DNA of 64,000 bases from Macrothele yani (taxonomy: Eukaryota; Arthropoda; Arachnida; Araneae; Macrothelidae), in contig CM077034.1 of the NCBI GenBank assembly GCA_039090855.1, forward strand, positions 223,713,331-223,777,330. The letters are read 5' to 3'. Positions 32,180-43,730 of the stretch are shown piece by piece. A program made the position numbers and the translations under genes. Each line of letters begins with the position of its first letter. Position 1 is the stretch's first letter. Below the pieces are notes generated by a model that worked only from the letters and a program-made list of their open reading frames with translations, did no database searches and had not been told where the DNA came from.

Positions 32180-33217
32180 TACCTTTGATAATATCATCAT
32201 CATTGTCAACCATTATCAATCCACTGCTGGACGAAGGTCTCTCCAAATTTCTTCCACAACAGTCTGTCTTGTGCCAGTCTCCTCCATGTCACTCCTGCAT
32301 ACTTTCAAATTTCATCCACCCATCTCCCATGTGGTCTCCTTCTGGGTCTTTTCCTGTCCCTTGGAATCCAATCTAAAATCTCGGCTGTCCATCGATGGTC
32401 TGTCCTTCTGGCAGTATGTCCTGCCCATTGCCATTTCAGGGATTTAACTGTGATCATGATGTCTTCCACTCTTGTCATTTTTCGGATCCACGAGTTCCTC
32501 TTCTTATATCTCCTGGTTACACCAAGCATGCACCTCTCCATGCTACTTTGGGTTGTCTGCAGCCTTTGTATGTCTCTTTTAGTTAAGGTCCACGTCTCTG
32601 CACCATACGTAAGCACTGGAAGGATGCATTGATCAAACACTTTTCTTTTAAGACATAATGGCATATTGCTCTTGAAAATTATGCTGTTTCTTCCAAAAGC
32701 TCTCCAGGCAAGTTTTGTACGCCGATTAATTTCTTCATCAATGTGACCCTCACTTGATATCTGCTGTCCAAGATAAACGTACGTGTCTGTTATCTCCAGC
32801 TTTTCTCCATCAATCGATAAATCTTCATTTCTTGTAAAAGCATTGTACATCACTTTTGTCTTCTGAAAGTTCATTTTTAATCCCACTTCTTTACTCTTCT
32901 CAGCAAGTTCTTGGATCATACGCTGCAGCTCTGATGGGGTAGTTGCAAAAATGACTACATCATCAGAAAACGAAGGTGAGTTAGATAATCTCCATTAATC
33001 TTTATCCCTTTGTTTTCCCAGTTCAGTGTTTGAAAGACATTTTCCAATGTGGCATTAAACAGCTTCAGAGATATGGTGTCACCTTGTCTCACTCCCTTTC
33101 CAATTTTTATGTGTTTTGTATTTTCAAACAGCCGAATCTTTGCACTTGCATTTTCATAGATGTTATTAATAATATTAATATATGCATGTTCAATACCGCA
33201 GTATTTCAAAGCCATTG
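32180..33217 (-). pseudogene. RTE-type LINE, 5'-truncated and frameshifted copy
   Basis: It closely matches the intact LINE at 49126-52311. The 3' tail (ATCATCATC microsatellite) is at 32187. The frame reads back through YVYLGQQISSEGHIDEEINR and the region before FADD. A one-base deletion falls in the catalytic motif itself (RFADD reads CGTTTTCTGATGAT near 32975) and moves the rest (GVRQGDTIS, YINIINNIYENA) into another frame. Homology stops at about 33217 within the RT palm, so the copy is 5'-truncated, as is usual for target-primed insertion. Confidence 0.93.
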
Positions 33218-33748
33218 TAAGTGTACATTATTCGACAGAAAAATGCCACACCTTGAAAGAAAGAATGAAATGAGACAAAACTTAGCATACATTTAGACAA
33301 GCAGGTTGAAAAGAAGTGATTTCTTTTCTCACGGATTAAATGAAAGCGATGGGCAAGGAAACTGTACAATGTGGCCTTTGTCAGCAGGTAATATGACAGC
33401 AATTAAATCACTTACTCAAGGCTTGCCATCAATGAGATCAATGCCATCAATGAGCCTTCAAAACTAATAAATGGTGTTTTAAACAACTTAATTACAAAAT
33501 ACACAATGGCAACATTTCAGTTTAGTAATTGGCAACACTATGAGAAACCTGGCAGCAAAATTTTAATTCTTCAGGAGTAAACAAAACTTTTGATAATGCT
33601 TGGCTATACATTGAGAACAGGCCTTGACAAAAATCTAAAGGGCAGAAACATCTGTAAAATACCAAAGTAACTCAGAGGAAAGGAAGATTAAATAAAAATT
33701 CTTCAAAGGGAACTAAGAATTAAATAATACAACAGCCACAATGGGATA
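33218..33748. other. No gene seen
   Basis: AT-rich DNA with a short direct repeat of CCATCAATGAG at 33424-33456. No coding region or RNA gene is supported. Confidence 0.5.
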
Positions 33749-33760
33749 TACATGGTCGAG

Positions 33761-36700
33761 TTACATTGTTGTGATCACCAGCTGATATCCAGAGTAACTG
33801 CCGTATGCAGCGCAGGCAGCAGCTAGACGTGCTGGGAGTGACTTAATAAGGAGCTGGAAGGTGTTCACAGGTATGTGGAGCCATGCTGACTGCAGGGCAT
33901 CTCACAGCTGCTGCAGGGTGCGTGGTGGAGGATCCATAGAGCAAACAACACGATCGAGGTGGTCCCACAGATGCTCCATTGGGTTTAGGTCTGGGAAATT
34001 AGGGGGTCAGGGCATCTGACAGCTGCTGGAGGATCCATAGAGCAAACAACACGATCGAGGTGGTCCCACAGATGCTCCATTGGGTTTAGGTCTGGGAAAT
34101 TAGGGGGTCAGGGCATCTGACAGCTGCTGGAGGATCCATAGAGCAAACAACACGATCGAGGTGGTCCCACAGATGCTCCATTGGGTTTAGGTCTGGGAAA
34201 TTAGGGGGTCAGGGCATCTGACAGCTGCTGGAGGATCCATAGAGCAAACAACACGATCGAGGTGGTCCCACAGATGCTCCATTGGGTTTAGGTCTGGGAA
34301 ATTAGGGGGTCAGGGCATCTGACAGCTGCTGGAGGATCCATAGAGCAAACAACACGATCGAGGTGGTCCCACAGATGCTCCATTGGGTTTAGGTCTGGGA
34401 AATTAGGGGGTCAGGGCATCTGACAGCTGCTGGAGGATCCATAGAGCAAACAACACGATCGAGGTGGTCCCACAGATGCATCATTGGGTTTAGGTCTGGG
34501 AAATTAGGGGGTCAGGGCATCTGACAGCTGCTGGAGGATCCATAGAGCAAACAACACGATCGAGGTGGTCCCACAGATGCTCCATTGGGTTTAGGTCTGG
34601 GAAATTAGGGGGTCAGGGCATCTGACAGCTGCTGGAGGATCCATAGAGCAAACAACACGATCGAGGTGGTCCCACAGATGCTCCATTGGGTTTAGGTCTG
34701 GGAAATTAGGGGGTCAGGGCATCTGACAGCTGCTGGAGGATCCATAGAGCAAACAACACGATCGAGGTGGTCCCACAGATGCTCCATTGGGTTTAGGTCT
34801 GGGAAATTAGGGGGTCAGGGCATCTGACAGCTGCTGGAGGATCCATAGAGCAAACAACACGATCGAGGTGGTCCCACAGATGCTCCATTGGGTTTAGGTC
34901 TGGGAAATTAGGGGGTCAGGGCATCTGACAGCTGCTGGAGGATCCATAGAGCAAACAACACGATCGAGGTGGTCCCACAGATGCTCCATTGGGTTTAGGT
35001 CTGGGAAATTAGGGGGTCAGGGCATCTGACAGCTGCTGGAGGATCCATAGAGCAAACAACACGATCGAGGTGGTCCCACAGATGCTCCATTGGGTTTAGG
35101 TCTGGGAAATTAGGGGTCAGGGCATCTGACAGCTGCTGGAGGATCCATAGAGCAAACAACACGATCGAGGTGGTCCCACAGATGCTCCATTGGGTTTAGG
35201 TCTGGGAAATTAGGGGGTCAGGGCATCTGACAGCTGCTGGAGGATCCATAGAGCAAACAACACGATCGAGGTGGTCCCACAGATGCTCCATTGGGTTTAG
35301 GTCTGGGAAATTAGGGGGTCAGGGCATCTGACAGCTGCTGGAGGATCCATAGAGCAAACAACACGATCCAGGTGGTCCCACAGATGCTCCATTGGGTTTA
35401 GGTCTGGGAAATTAGGGGGTCAGGGCATCTGACAGCTGCTGGAGGATCCATAGAGCAAACAACACGATCGAGGTGGTCCCACAGATGCTCCATTGGGTTT
35501 AGGTCTGGGAAATTAGGGGGTCAGGGCATCTGACAGCTGCTGGAGGATCCATAGAGCAAACAACACGATCGAGGTGGTCCCACAGATGCTCCATTGGGTT
35601 TAGGTCTGGGAAATTAGGGGGTCAGGGCATCTGACAGCTGCTGGAGGATCCATAGAGCAAACAACACGATCGAGGTGGTCCCACAGATGCTCCATTGGGT
35701 TTAGGTCTGGGAAATTAGGGGGTCAGGGCATCTGACAGCTGCTGGAGGATCCATAGAGCAAACAACACGATCGAGGTGGTCCCACAGATGCTCCATTGGG
35801 TTTAGGTCTGGGAAATTAGGGGGTCAGGGCATCTGACAGCTGCTGGAGGATCCATAGAGCAAACAACACGATCGAGGTGGTCCCACAGATGCTCCATTGG
35901 GTTTAGGTCTGGGAAATTAGGGGTCAGGGCATCTGACAGCTGCTGGAGGATCCATAGAGCAAACAACACGATCGAGGTGGTCCCACAGATGCTCCATTGG
36001 GTTTAGGTCTGGGAAATTAGGGGGTCAGGGCATCTGACAGCTGCTGGAGGATCCATAGAGCAAACAACACGATCGAGGTGGTCCCACAGATGCTCCATTG
36101 GGTTTAGGTCTGGGAAATTAGGGGGTCAGGGCATCTGACAGCTGCTGGAGGATCCATAGAGCAAACAACACGATCGAGGTGGTCCCACAGATGCTCCATT
36201 GGGTTTAGGTCTGGGAAATTAGGGGGTCAGGGCATCTGACAGCTGCTGGAGGATCCATAGAGCAAACAACACGATCGAGGTGGTCCCACAGATGCTCCAT
36301 TGGGTTTAGGTCTGGGAAATTAGGGGGTCAGGGCATCTGACAGCTGCTGGAGGATCCATAGAGCAAACAACACGATCGAGGTGGTCCCACAGATGCTCCA
36401 TTGGGTTTAGGTCTGGGAAATTAGGGGTCAGGGCATCTGACAGCTGCTGGAGGATCCATAGAGCAAACAACACGATCGAGGTGGTCCCACAGATGCTCCA
36501 TTGGGTTTAGGTCTGGGAAATTAGGGGGTCAGGGCATCTGACAGCTGCTGGAGGATCCATAGAGCAAACAACACGATCGAGGTGGTCCCACAGATGCTCC
36601 ATTGGGTTTAGGTCTGGGAAATTAGGGGGTCAGGGCATCTGACAGCTGCTGGAGGATCCATAGAGCAAACAACACGATCGAGGTGGTCCCACAGATGCTC

Positions 36701-37956
36701 CATTGGGTTTAGGTCTGGGAAATTAGGGGGTCAGGGCATCTGACAGCTGCTGGAGGATCCATAGAGCAAACAACACGATCGAGGTGGTCCCACAGATGCT
36801 CCATTGGGTTTAGGTCTGGGAAATTAGGGGGTCAGGGCATCTGACAGCTGCTGGAGGATCCATAGAGCAAACAACACGATCGAGGTGGTCCCACAGATGC
36901 TCCATTGGGTTTAGGTCTGGGAAATTAGGGGGTCAGGGCATCTGACAGCTGCTGGAGGATCCATAGAGCAAACAACACGATCGAGGTGGTCCCACAGATG
37001 CTCCATTGGGTTTAGGTCTGGGAAATTAGGGGGTCAGGGCATCTGACAGCTGCTGGAGGATCCATAGAGCAAACAACACGATCGAGGTGGTCCCACAGAT
37101 GCTTCATTGGGTTTAAGTCTAGGGAATTACAGGGACAGGGAAGTACATACTTTGAAGTCTTCATCATGCTCTTCCACCTCTCTGGGACATTTCTAGCTGT
37201 GTGACATGTCGCATTGTTGTGCTGGAAGATCCCATCCACCCCAGGGAAGACAATCAGCATGTATGGGTGTATGTGATCGGCAAGGATGGATTCATAATGA
37301 GTTCCACCTATAGTGCTTTCCACAGGTATGAGTGGACACAGGGGGAACATTACAAAAACAATTCCCAGACCATAACGCTGCCCCCCATCAGCTTGTGTTC
37401 TTCCAGCAATGGTTGAAGATTGCTTGTTCTCCGATGTTTCTTGCCTTATACGCCAACGTCCATCTGTTCGGTGAAGCAGAAAATTTAACTAATCGGAGAA
37501 GGCAATCCTTTGCAAATCAGCGGAGGGCAAATTCCAATACTGCCGTGTAGATGTAAACCTTTTCTGCCCATGCACCTTCGTTAGCATAGGTGCAGTGACC
37601 ATTCGTCTGCATCGGAGCCCCGTGTGCAGCAGGGTTCACTGAACTGTTACTTTTGACATACTTCCGGTAGCCCCCTGGTTCATTCGGCCAGTAAGTTGCT
37701 CCACTGTAGCGTGTCAATCGGCCCTCGCGCACCTTCGAAGCCGACGTTCACCTCTCACATCAATAACACATGGTGCTCCGCAGTTTCCACTTCGCTTCTT
37801 GGCAATGGTGTCATTTCTCCAATCACGATACACTTTAACCACTGCAGCGCACGAACAGTTCACAAACTGCGCTGTTTCAGAAATACTGCCACCCTTGGAC
37901 CGAAAGCCGATAATCATCCCTTTTTGCAAATCTCACGAATCTCTCCTTTTTATCCA
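33761..37956 (-). pseudogene. Tc1-like transposase (Tc1-F), split by the 101-bp array
   Basis: It starts MDKKERFVR at 37956. A one-base insertion soon follows, then GGSISETAQFVNCSCAAVVK (helix-turn-helix) and a second DNA-binding half. The middle is broken by stops. The second motif reads FQHNNATCHTA, with the catalytic Asp as Asn. The third reads NSLDLNPMKHLWDHL, with Glu as Lys in this copy, although the array units keep PMEHLWDHLDRVV. Just past this motif the gene enters the array. Beyond it, at 33761-33927, it continues to AWLHIPVNTFQLLIKSLPAR and a stop overlapping the inverted repeat. The gene is inactive. Confidence 0.9.
33928..37105. repeat. 101-bp satellite, about 31 nearly identical units
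   Basis: The unit (GAGGATCCATAGAGCAAACA ... GGGTCAGGGCATCTGACAGC) repeats every 101 bp. Three or so units are 100 bp because one G is missing in a G-run (near 35115, 35920 and 36425). A handful of other point differences are visible (34476, 35369). Each unit encodes, on the minus strand, DLNPMEHLWDHLDRVVCSMD of the Tc1-F transposase. The junction between units joins CAGCTGCTG to GAGGATCC and omits CAGGGTGCGTGGTG, which is present once at the left border (33911-33926). The high identity implies recent expansion or homogenisation. Confidence 0.97.
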
Positions 37957-37958
37957 TG

Positions 37959-38420
37959 ACAGCAATATGTAAATGGACAATGTCATCGCTCTGTCCACGT
38001 TATTTTATAAACAACGCATTGCGACTGAAACATTGTGTTCCGACACCACTGGGATCGAACCCCAGAACTCTCGATAACTAGTCGAGTGCGTTCGCATTTA
38101 CGCTACGGCGTCAACAATTCTCAGCGCCACGCGTGGTTTATCAGTCAGCATCTGACTACACGAATCCGTATTGATGGTCTCAACAACTGAGATATCGTCA
38201 TCTGGTGGCATTTAACGCAACAGCTATTTAATTGTAGCTGATAAATTCAAAGGGCGATAGAATTGGTTAATATACATCAAATACGTGGATATAATGTAAA
38301 TGGACAATGTCATCGCTCTGTCCACGTTATTTTATAAACAACGCATAGCGACTGAAACATTGTGTTCCGACACCGCTGGGATCGAACCCCAGAACTCCCC
38401 ACAATTATACAGCAATATGT
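37959..38420 (-). mobile_element. SINE-3 (tRNA-like) dimer with one 12-bp target duplication
   Basis: Identical ACAGCAATATGT copies at 37959-37970 and 38409-38420 bound a dimer of 326-bp units. On the minus strand the 3' unit contains a complete tRNA-like segment: GCCGTAGCGTAAATGCGAAC, a perfect anticodon-arm stem CTCGA/TCGAG, and T-arm CTGGGGTTCGATCCCAG. The 5' unit begins just before the T-arm, so it has lost its A box. It is inserted just upstream of the Tc1-F transposase start. The family differs from SINE-1 outside the B box. Confidence 0.82.
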
Positions 38421-38549
38421 TTTCAGAATGTCTACAGGACACCTTATATACCCTCCTAGCCAGCTTACGACACATGCCTTCTTTCACTGGCTATGTGCTG
38501 TTGACGTCAAAAGTAGGAGGTGGTTACAATAATGTGACTCGACTGTGTA

Positions 38550-39000
38550 CATTGAGCAACAATGTGTGGAATTGAGTGCAAAAGTTCCTGGATAGTGTTG
38601 CTGACCATGCATCACTGATCTGGGTCCACAATTCATTGACATTGCGAGAACGTTGGGCAGAGGTATTAAGCATATCCCATATTGTCCCACATTCTGCAGT
38701 AGAGAGAAGTCTGGAGATTACTCTGGTCATGGAAGCACCTGGACACCTTGTAGGCAGTGTGCCAACAAGCATTTTCTTGTTGAAACTGGGCATTAGGGAC
38801 ATCACAGCGATACAGCAACAAAATGGGCTGCATGACCTCATCGGCATTTCATGTTGCTATTGCACATACAATGCATAAAAGTGGTGAACGACAGCTGAAG
38901 CCTCAAACCATGACATCAGGTTGAAGAACTGTGCGATGCTCATGGAAAGCAGGAAGATTAGCAGGCTGACTACATAACGACCACGCAAGAGAAACCAAAC
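38550..39000 (-). pseudogene. Tc1-like transposase relic (Tc1-M)
   Basis: Pieces on the minus strand read FQQENACWHTAYKVSRCFHD, a second motif with Asp changed to Glu, and RNVNELWTQISDAWSATL, resembling the Tc1 C-terminal region ..ELW..I..AW.... It starts next to the right end of Tc1-F. Frames change several times and no terminal repeat was found. Confidence 0.5.
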
Positions 39001-39042
39001 ATGTCACAAAAATGTGAATTATCAAGTAACTAGCAGGGGTAC

Positions 39043-39830
39043 CCGGTATTTTTTTTTGATTGGAGGTTTAACGACCACCGTGAGCAACTCAATGGGCTAT
39101 AAGGAGTCGCCCGTCCCTAATTTAGGGTCACTGGTTCCAGGGAAGGGAGAGAGAGCCAGTGCCGTAAGACAAACACAACATTCATGCCTCACCTGGATTC
39201 GAACTCGGACCCCTTTCGGATGAATGATCAGAGGCCATTGCTTAGACCACTGTGCCACCGTGGCGGCCTATTGTTATCCTATCACCGAGAGGAAGAAATA
39301 AGAACTTTGGCCGATACCAAACTTTTTTTTTCTTGATTGGAGGTTTAACGACCACCATGAGCAACTCAATGGGCTATAAGCAGTCGCCCGTCCCTAATTT
39401 AGGGTCACTGGTTCCAGGGAAGGGAGAGAGAGCCAGTGCCGTAAGACAAACACAACATTCATGCCTCACCTGGATTCGAACTCGGACCCCTTTCGGATGA
39501 ATGATCAGAGGCCATTGCTTAGACCACTGTGCCACCGGGGCGGCCTATTGTTATCCTATCACCGAGAGGAAGAAATAAGAACTTTGGCCGATACCAAACT
39601 TTTTTTTTTTTTTTTTTTTTTTTAATTGGAGGTTTAACGACCACCGTGAGCAACTCAATGGGCTATAAGGAGTCGCCCGTCCCTAATTTAGGGTCACTGG
39701 TTCCAGGGAAGGGAGAGAGCCAGTGCCGTAAAACAAACACAACATCCATGCCTCACCGGGATTCGAACCCGGACCCCGTTCGGACGAATGATCAGAGGCC
39801 ATCGCTTAGACCACTGCGCCACCGGTATTT
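39043..39830 (-). mobile_element. SINE-1 triplet with repeated spacer, one 9-bp target duplication
   Basis: Three SINE-1 copies (39052-39267, 39323-39544, 39600-39821) are separated by two identical 55-bp spacers of non-SINE sequence (39268-39322 and 39545-39599, CTATTGTTATCCTATCACCG and following). The repeat period is 277 bp. CCGGTATTT occurs at 39043-39051 and 39822-39830, bounding the whole triplet. The first two copies share private changes (GAACTCGGACCCC, CACTGTGCCACC), so they are duplicates of each other. The last copy is closer to the family consensus. Confidence 0.85.
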
Positions 39831-39849
39831 CCCGGAGTAAACGTTCGTG

Positions 39850-40790
39850 GAATCACCAAGTTCAGCGGGTGACATTTTATGAATGAAAAATATATTCCTG
39901 TAATTTTCCCGTTAATACCAAATTTGGTGATTCTAAATTGAAAACTGCAGAACTTTTTTCGAAAATTTTGTATGGGTGGCCGCTTGACCCCCGGGTCCGA
40001 CCCGTTCAAAAAACTGTCTACGGTCTAAGTCAGAGTACCATGAGATAAATACCAAATTTGGTTGTTCTAAATTGAAAACTCAAGTTAAAACATCTATAGC
40101 AGAACCATACTTATTCTTAAATTTACGTGCACAAAATTATAAGAATTACAAGGTTGCTTACCTATTTTCACATTTCACTGCACGTTGAAACCTGATCCCC
40201 CTCCGGCTCCGACCTCTTTCAAAACTGATCCCCTCCGGCTCCGACCAGTTTCTGAAAACTGATCCCCTCCGGCTCCGATCTCTTTCAAAAACTGTCTACG
40301 GCCTAAGTCAGGGTATCATGAGATAATATACTAAATTTGGTGGTTGTAAATTGAAACTGTAGAACTTTTTACGAAAATTTTGTATGGCACCCCTTTGACC
40401 CCTGGTCTCCGACACCTTCCCCAAACCATGTAAGGTCTAAGTCAGAGTACCATCAGATAGTATACCAAATTTGGTGGTTCTAAATTGAAAACTAGAAATT
40501 TTAACTAAAATAACTAAAATTTTGTATGCCCCCCCTTGCTCTGATCCCTTCCAAAACCCTCAATGGTCTAAGTTAGAGTACCATGAGATAGTATACCAAA
40601 CTTGGTGGTTCTAATTTGAAAACTGTAGAAATTTTAACTAAAATTTTGTATACCCCTCCCCCCCCGGGGCTCCAATCCCTTCCAAAACCCTTCTACACTC
40701 TAAGTTAGAGTACCATGAGATAGTATACCAAATTTGGTGGTTCTAAGTTGAAAACTGTAGATTTGTGTAGCAGACAAACATACAAACAAA
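39850..40790. repeat. Old tandem repeat, units of roughly 130 bp
   Basis: Six or so diverged units share GTCTAAGTCAGAGTACCATG, AGATA.TATACCAAATTTGG and TGGTTCTAAATTGAAAACTG in order, followed by a C-rich stretch of varied length. The 55-bp spacer of the SINE-1 triplet (GCCGATACCAAAC) may derive from this repeat. Confidence 0.75.
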
Positions 40791-41470
40791 CAAATATACA
40801 AACTTTCACTTTTAAGTATGTCTATATATAAATTACCAGATTTTTCTCTCAAATTTTCTAATTCTTGAAAATCGCTTCCCAGAGCATAGAAAAACACTTT
40901 TTCTTGAAGACTAAATTATCACGTAAAAGAATATGCCCGATGAGAAATTGTTATATGCTTCGAGAATTTTACGATTCTAATGCCTCTAACTGTTGTATGG
41001 TAATGGCACTTCGACCAAAGATGAAGTAATAGAAAATATTTACTATTTGCACTTCTGGAAAACTTTTGCATCACCTTCGAAGATACTTACATTCAGCACA
41101 TAGGGATCTTTTCCTTCAATCTCATTAATTTTTTCCAAATGCCTCATTTTGTACTCAAAAGTTAAACTTTCAAAGTAAGAAACCATCATATTTCAATGGG
41201 GACTGGTTGTCCTTCACTTACGTAATGTTACTAAGGCTAGTTGCCATGAAGAAAGTCATGTGTCTGCTGCATCCTCATAGACAGTGGAAGCCACAAAAGA
41301 ATGCGGACGGTGGTTTTTTTCTTTGACTTGTCACTAAAATCATTACTGCTCGGCTCCCTTTTGTCATAGATTAATGTTTCCTACACCTAAACTTTCCTCG
41401 ACAAATGCTCTATGGAATGGGATAACCGCATCAAAATCCATTAAGCGATTCTCGTGATTAGCCTGAACAA
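40791..41470. other. No gene seen
   Basis: AT-rich sequence up to the truncated RTE copy. No coding region, RNA gene or clear repeat is supported. Confidence 0.5.
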
Positions 41471-41478
41471 ACAGACAG

Positions 41479-43298
41479 GATGTGACTTCCAAAGTGGAAT
41501 ATATAGAGCTATGCAAGACAGTAAGAAAAAGTATCACTGAAGACGTAAGAAAATTCAACTGTGAACTAGTGAGGAAAGCAATTGAAAACAACCAAAGCCT
41601 AAAGATAGCAAAGGGACATCTCAGTAAGGGAAAAAAACAGATTATGGCACTGAGAAAAGAAGATGGTTCTGTAACAAGAAATAGAGGCGAAATTTTGACA
41701 AGAGTGAAAGATTTCTACTCCAAATTATATGAAAGGGATGATACATGCACTCCAGACATCATGAAAGATACCAGTACCAGAGTTCCTCCAGTCCTTCCAG
41801 CAGAAGTTGCACATGCAATCAAGAACATGAAGCGGGGAAAAGCTCCAGGAGAAGATGGAATTACTGTAGACATCATACAAGAAGCAAGTGGAGAAATCGA
41901 AACAGTACTCGCCCAAATTTTCACTCTATGCCTTAATGAAGGAAAGATTCCTGAGGATTGGAACACCGCTACAATGATCCTGCTACATAAGAAAGGTGAC
42001 ATTGAGGATCTCGGAAACTACAGACCTATCAGCCTCCTATCAGTAGTTTATAAAATCTTCACTAAAGTTCTTTCACACCGCTTGAAGGTAACACTGGACA
42101 TGGCTCAACCGAGAGAACAAGCTGGATTCAGGAGTGGCTACAGCACAATAGATCATATCCACGTGCTGAGAGAACTAATTGAAAGAGCGAGGGAATATGA
42201 ACTTCCATTGTGCATGGCTTTTATCGATTATGAAAAAGCCTTTGATTCGGTGAAACCATCAGCAGTTGCAATGGCTCTGAAATCCTGCGGTATTGAAGAT
42301 GCATACATTAATATTATTAATAACATCTATGAAAATGCAAGTACAAAGATTCCGCTGTTTGAAAATACAACACACATAAAAATTGGAAAGGGAGTGAGAC
42401 AAGGTGACACCATATCTCCGAAGCTCTTTAATGCCACATTGGAGGGTGTTTTTCAGTCGCTGAGCTGGGAAAACAAAGGGATAAAGATTAATGGAGATTA
42501 TCTAACCCACCTTCGTTTTGCTGATGACGTAGTCATTTTTGCAACTACCCCATCAGAGCTGCAGAGTATGATCCAGGAACTTGCTGACAAGAGTAAAGAA
42601 GTGGGATTAAAAATGAACTTTCAGAAGACAAAAGTGATGTACAATGCTTTTACAAGAAATGAAGATTTATCGATTGATGGAGAAAAGCTGGAGATAACAG
42701 ACACGTACGTTTATCTTGGACAGCAGATATCAAGTGAGGGTCACATTGATGAAGAAATTAATCGGCGTACAAAACTTGCCTGGAGAGCTTTTGGAAGAAA
42801 CAGCATAATTTTCAAGAGCAATATGCCATTATGTCTTAAAAGAAAAGTGTTTGATCAATGCATCCTTCCAGTGCTTACGTATGGTGCAGAGACGTGGACC
42901 TTAACTAAAAGAGACACACAAAGGCTGCAGACAACTCAAAGCAGCATGGAGAGGTGCATGCTTGGTGTAACCAGGAGAGATAAGAAGAGGAACTCGTGGA
43001 TCCGAAAAATGACAAGAGTGGAAGACATCATGATCAGAGTTAAATCCCTGAAATGGCAATGGGCTGGACATACTGCCAGAAGGACAGACCATCGATGGAC
43101 AGCCGAAATTTTAGATTGCATTCCAAGGGACAGGAAAAGACCCAGAAGAAGACCACATGGGAGATGGGTGGATGAAATTCGAAAGTATGCGGGAGTGACA
43201 TGGAGGAGACTGGCACAAGACAGACTGTTGTGGAGGAAACTTGGGGAGACCTTCGCCCAGCAGTGGATTGATAATGGTTGACAATGATGATGATGATG
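41479..43298 (+). mobile_element. RTE-type LINE, 5'-truncated copy
   Basis: It matches the full-length element at 49126-52311 from mid-ORF to the ATGATGATGATGATG tail (43283-43298). A probable target duplication, ACAGACAG (41471-41478) and ACAGATAG (43299-43306), has one mismatch. The 5' truncation fits target-primed reverse transcription. Confidence 0.9.
41482..43281 (+). CDS. RTE-type LINE reverse transcriptase, N-terminally truncated, open
   Basis: A 599-codon open frame lacks the endonuclease and a proper ATG; the first codon is GTG at the truncation point. The RT domain is whole. NYRPISLLSVVYKIFTKVLS, EQAGFRSGYSTIDHIHVLRE, CMAFIDYEKAFDSVKPSAV, GVRQGDTISPKLFNATLEG and the catalytic RFADDVVIF follow in order. 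The thumb-side LGQQISSEGHIDEEINRRTK and the C-terminal RDRKRPRRRPHGRWVDEIRK come after. There is no stop or frameshift, and it differs from the 49143 copy by few residues. This suggests a young insertion of an active family. Without its own promoter or endonuclease it should be non-functional. Confidence 0.92.
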   Translation: MTSKVEYIELCKTVRKSITEDVRKFNCELVRKAIENNQSLKIAKGHLSKGKKQIMALRKEDGSVTRNRGEILTRVKDFYSKLYERDDTCTPDIMKDTSTRVPPVLPAEVAHAIKNMKRGKAPGEDGITVDIIQEASGEIETVLAQIFTLCLNEGKIPEDWNTATMILLHKKGDIEDLGNYRPISLLSVVYKIFTKVLSHRLKVTLDMAQPREQAGFRSGYSTIDHIHVLRELIERAREYELPLCMAFIDYEKAFDSVKPSAVAMALKSCGIEDAYINIINNIYENASTKIPLFENTTHIKIGKGVRQGDTISPKLFNATLEGVFQSLSWENKGIKINGDYLTHLRFADDVVIFATTPSELQSMIQELADKSKEVGLKMNFQKTKVMYNAFTRNEDLSIDGEKLEITDTYVYLGQQISSEGHIDEEINRRTKLAWRAFGRNSIIFKSNMPLCLKRKVFDQCILPVLTYGAETWTLTKRDTQRLQTTQSSMERCMLGVTRRDKKRNSWIRKMTRVEDIMIRVKSLKWQWAGHTARRTDHRWTAEILDCIPRDRKRPRRRPHGRWVDEIRKYAGVTWRRLAQDRLLWRKLGETFAQQWIDNG

Positions 43299-43306
43299 AC
43301 AGATAG

Positions 43307-43501
43307 TTGGATATCACAAAGGATGATGGTCTGATTCCATTTCTGTATCATAAGCTGGCCCAAACCAAACAGCTCCTACTCACTTTATAGGGAAAAAATG
43401 CGCGATTCGAGCAAAAACGAACATGTCCCAGTAGCTGGCTCAAGCAAAATGAAACATACAAGAAGACGGTGAATTAAAACGTGCAGAGTAAGTTTAATCC
43501 T
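43307..43501. other. No gene seen
   Basis: A short unique stretch between the truncated RTE copy and the left inverted arm. Confidence 0.5.
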
Positions 43502-43706
43502 AAACCAGGGCAGCAATCCCTCGGTGCACGTTAATGAATCCAATACTAGTGAAACACTAAAACTCGCAAGAGCTCCAATGATTTTAATAGTACACAAATT
43601 CAATGAAATAAGAACAGATAACCTCGCGAGATCTTTCGAGTTTCCTAAAACTCATCTTCAGATGAAAAAACAAATTAAACCCTAAGTTCAGGTAATGATG
43701 GTATAT
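43502..43706. repeat. Left arm of a 205-bp inverted repeat around Tc1-J
   Basis: AAACCAGGGCAGCAATCCCT to TCAGGTAATGATGGTATA is repeated almost perfectly in inverted orientation at 45153-45357. It contains AACTCATCTTCAGATGA. Between this arm and Tc1-J lies a short extra stretch with the palindrome TATGGGATCACCCATA. Confidence 0.93.
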
Positions 43707-43730
43707 ATATACTATGGGATCACCCATATA

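Larger units (their letters stand above)
33751..38547 (-). mobile_element. Tc1-F with both inverted repeats, expanded to 4.8 kb
   Basis: The left end CATGGTCGAGTTACATTGTT (33751) pairs with the complement of the right end (CACAGTCGAGTCACATTATT, finishing at 38547). Both are next to TA. The two ends enclose one transposase gene, a 101-bp repeat array (33928-37105) and a tRNA-like dimer (37971-38408). Without these the element would be about 1.2 kb, a normal Tc1 size. Confidence 0.85.

Noticed and set aside
33928..37105. CRISPR-like or protein repeat region
   Set aside because: Contiguous 101-bp units without spacers. The length is not a multiple of three, so no repeated protein is encoded.
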